From the NCBI GenBank assembly GCA_025357875.1, contig JANYLK010000119.1:1-42758 (forward strand): DNA of 42,758 bases, written 5' to 3'. Position numbers and translations under genes: made by a program. Of this stretch, positions 42,396-42,758 are shown one piece after another. The DNA comes from Granulicella sp. (GTDB taxonomy: Bacteria; Acidobacteriota; Terriglobia; Terriglobales; Acidobacteriaceae). The notes under the pieces were generated by a model. That model searched no databases and was not told where the DNA came from. It saw nothing but the letters and a program-made list of their open reading frames with translations. Each line of letters opens with the position of its first letter. Positions within the stretch are counted from its first letter, which is position 1.

Positions 42396-42758
42396 CTATG
42401 TGGCCGATGTTCTCGCTTTGCGGACCTCGACCAGGGTGGAGTAGAAGGTGGCGCCGGCGCCGATGTCAGTGAGGGTTTCGCTGGTGAGGGCATTGACGTT
42501 GGAGGCGGTGTGGCCGTTCGTGCCTGAGAGCTTGTTCCAGTCGAGGCGGGCGGCGACGACTCCAGCGGGAACCGTGTCACCGACCTGCGCGCGCAGGGAG
42601 ATACTGCCGCGCGAGTTGAAGACTTCAACCTTGTCTCCGGTGGCGAGACCGCGGGCGGCGGCGTCGGTGGGATGCATCTCGAGAGTGGCGGCGGTGCGGG
42701 CTTCCATCCTCTGGTGGCGCGGGATGTTGGCGAAGGTGGAGTTCATATAGTTGTCCGC
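42396..42758 (-). CDS. Molybdopterin-dependent oxidoreductase, C-terminal part (5' end outside window)
   Basis: The C-terminal 120 residues of a DMSO-reductase/formate-dehydrogenase-type molybdoenzyme. The molydopterin-dinucleotide-binding domain is visible: FANIPRHQRMEARTAATLEM, then HPTDAAARGLATGDKVEVFN, GSISLRAQVGDTVPAGVVAA, and the ending LTDIGAGATFYSTLVEVRKA. The substrate cannot be known from this part; the C-terminal pattern recalls formate or nitrate-type dehydrogenases. The gene runs off the right edge of the window. The relic antitoxin lies just downstream. Confidence 0.82.
   Translation of the reverse strand, partial: ADNYMNSTFANIPRHQRMEARTAATLEMHPTDAAARGLATGDKVEVFNSRGSISLRAQVGDTVPAGVVAARLDWNKLSGTNGHTASNVNALTSETLTDIGAGATFYSTLVEVRKARTSAT

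Overview
The window looks like a chromosomal segment of a high-GC, Gram-negative, two-membraned bacterium of the Acidobacteriota (Acidobacteriaceae/Terriglobales type). The phylum call is an inference. It rests on the very large Oar-like TonB-dependent receptor with an N-terminal carboxypeptidase-regulatory domain, a short exported protein with a PENPT C-terminal sorting signal, a 7-bladed NHL/Vgb-type lipoprotein, an outer-membrane set (BamA, LptD, SurA/PrsA-type foldase, DsbA-like protein), and several dispersed palindromic elements that I associate from memory with acidobacterial intergenic DNA. No rRNA, tRNA, CRISPR array, prophage or insertion sequence was seen.

Layout. 1-3450: end of an M23 peptidase gene, a complete YafQ/DinJ-type toxin-antitoxin pair with its operator, then a leftward cluster DUF4126 - DUF488 - DUF488 - dual-OB protein. 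3485-7440: two tiny overlapping ORFs that are probably one frameshifted gene, a secreted GH27 alpha-galactosidase, an XRE-cupin regulator and a divergent fibronectin-III lipoprotein. 7440-12520: a repeat-rich gap with a bidirectional terminator, aspS, a second (RelE/RHH) toxin-antitoxin pair with a palindromic operator, a probably frameshifted small exported protein, and hisS. 12520-20390: PExPT-CTERM protein and NHL lipoprotein, gamma-carbonic anhydrase, rpsU, a zinc-ribbon protein, an MBL hydrolase, a Tat-exported proline-iminopeptidase-like hydrolase and a DUF2252 protein. 20390-30450: the giant TonB receptor, an M1 aminopeptidase, an SDR oxidoreductase divergent from an O-methyltransferase, and a TrmJ-like RNA methyltransferase. 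30450-42073: envelope biogenesis (parvulin lipoprotein, DsbA-like lipoprotein, exported cupin protein, LptD, RDD membrane protein, thioredoxin-like ferredoxin, BamA). 42070-42758: a wrecked ribbon-helix-helix antitoxin gene and the C-terminal end of a molybdopterin oxidoreductase.

How it fits together. The right third is mainly outer-membrane assembly: BamA and LptD are essential insertion machines, and the parvulin and DsbA-like lipoproteins can supply prolyl isomerisation and disulphide formation in the periplasm. The GH27 enzyme, TonB receptor and M1 peptidase fit a polymer-scavenging soil lifestyle.

Most unusual observations. (1) Dispersed palindromic repeats sit in frame inside protein genes: two copies in the TrmJ-like gene with a third just downstream, and a different element inside the M1 peptidase. 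(2) The DUF488-DUF488-dual-OB cluster has unknown function and lies back to back with a toxin gene. (3) The ferredoxin gene is enclosed by inverted arrays of one 7-bp unit; the right array has 19 units in perfect phase. (4) Several small genes carry single-base frameshifts, and there is a relic antitoxin. I did not find a large new defence system or island.
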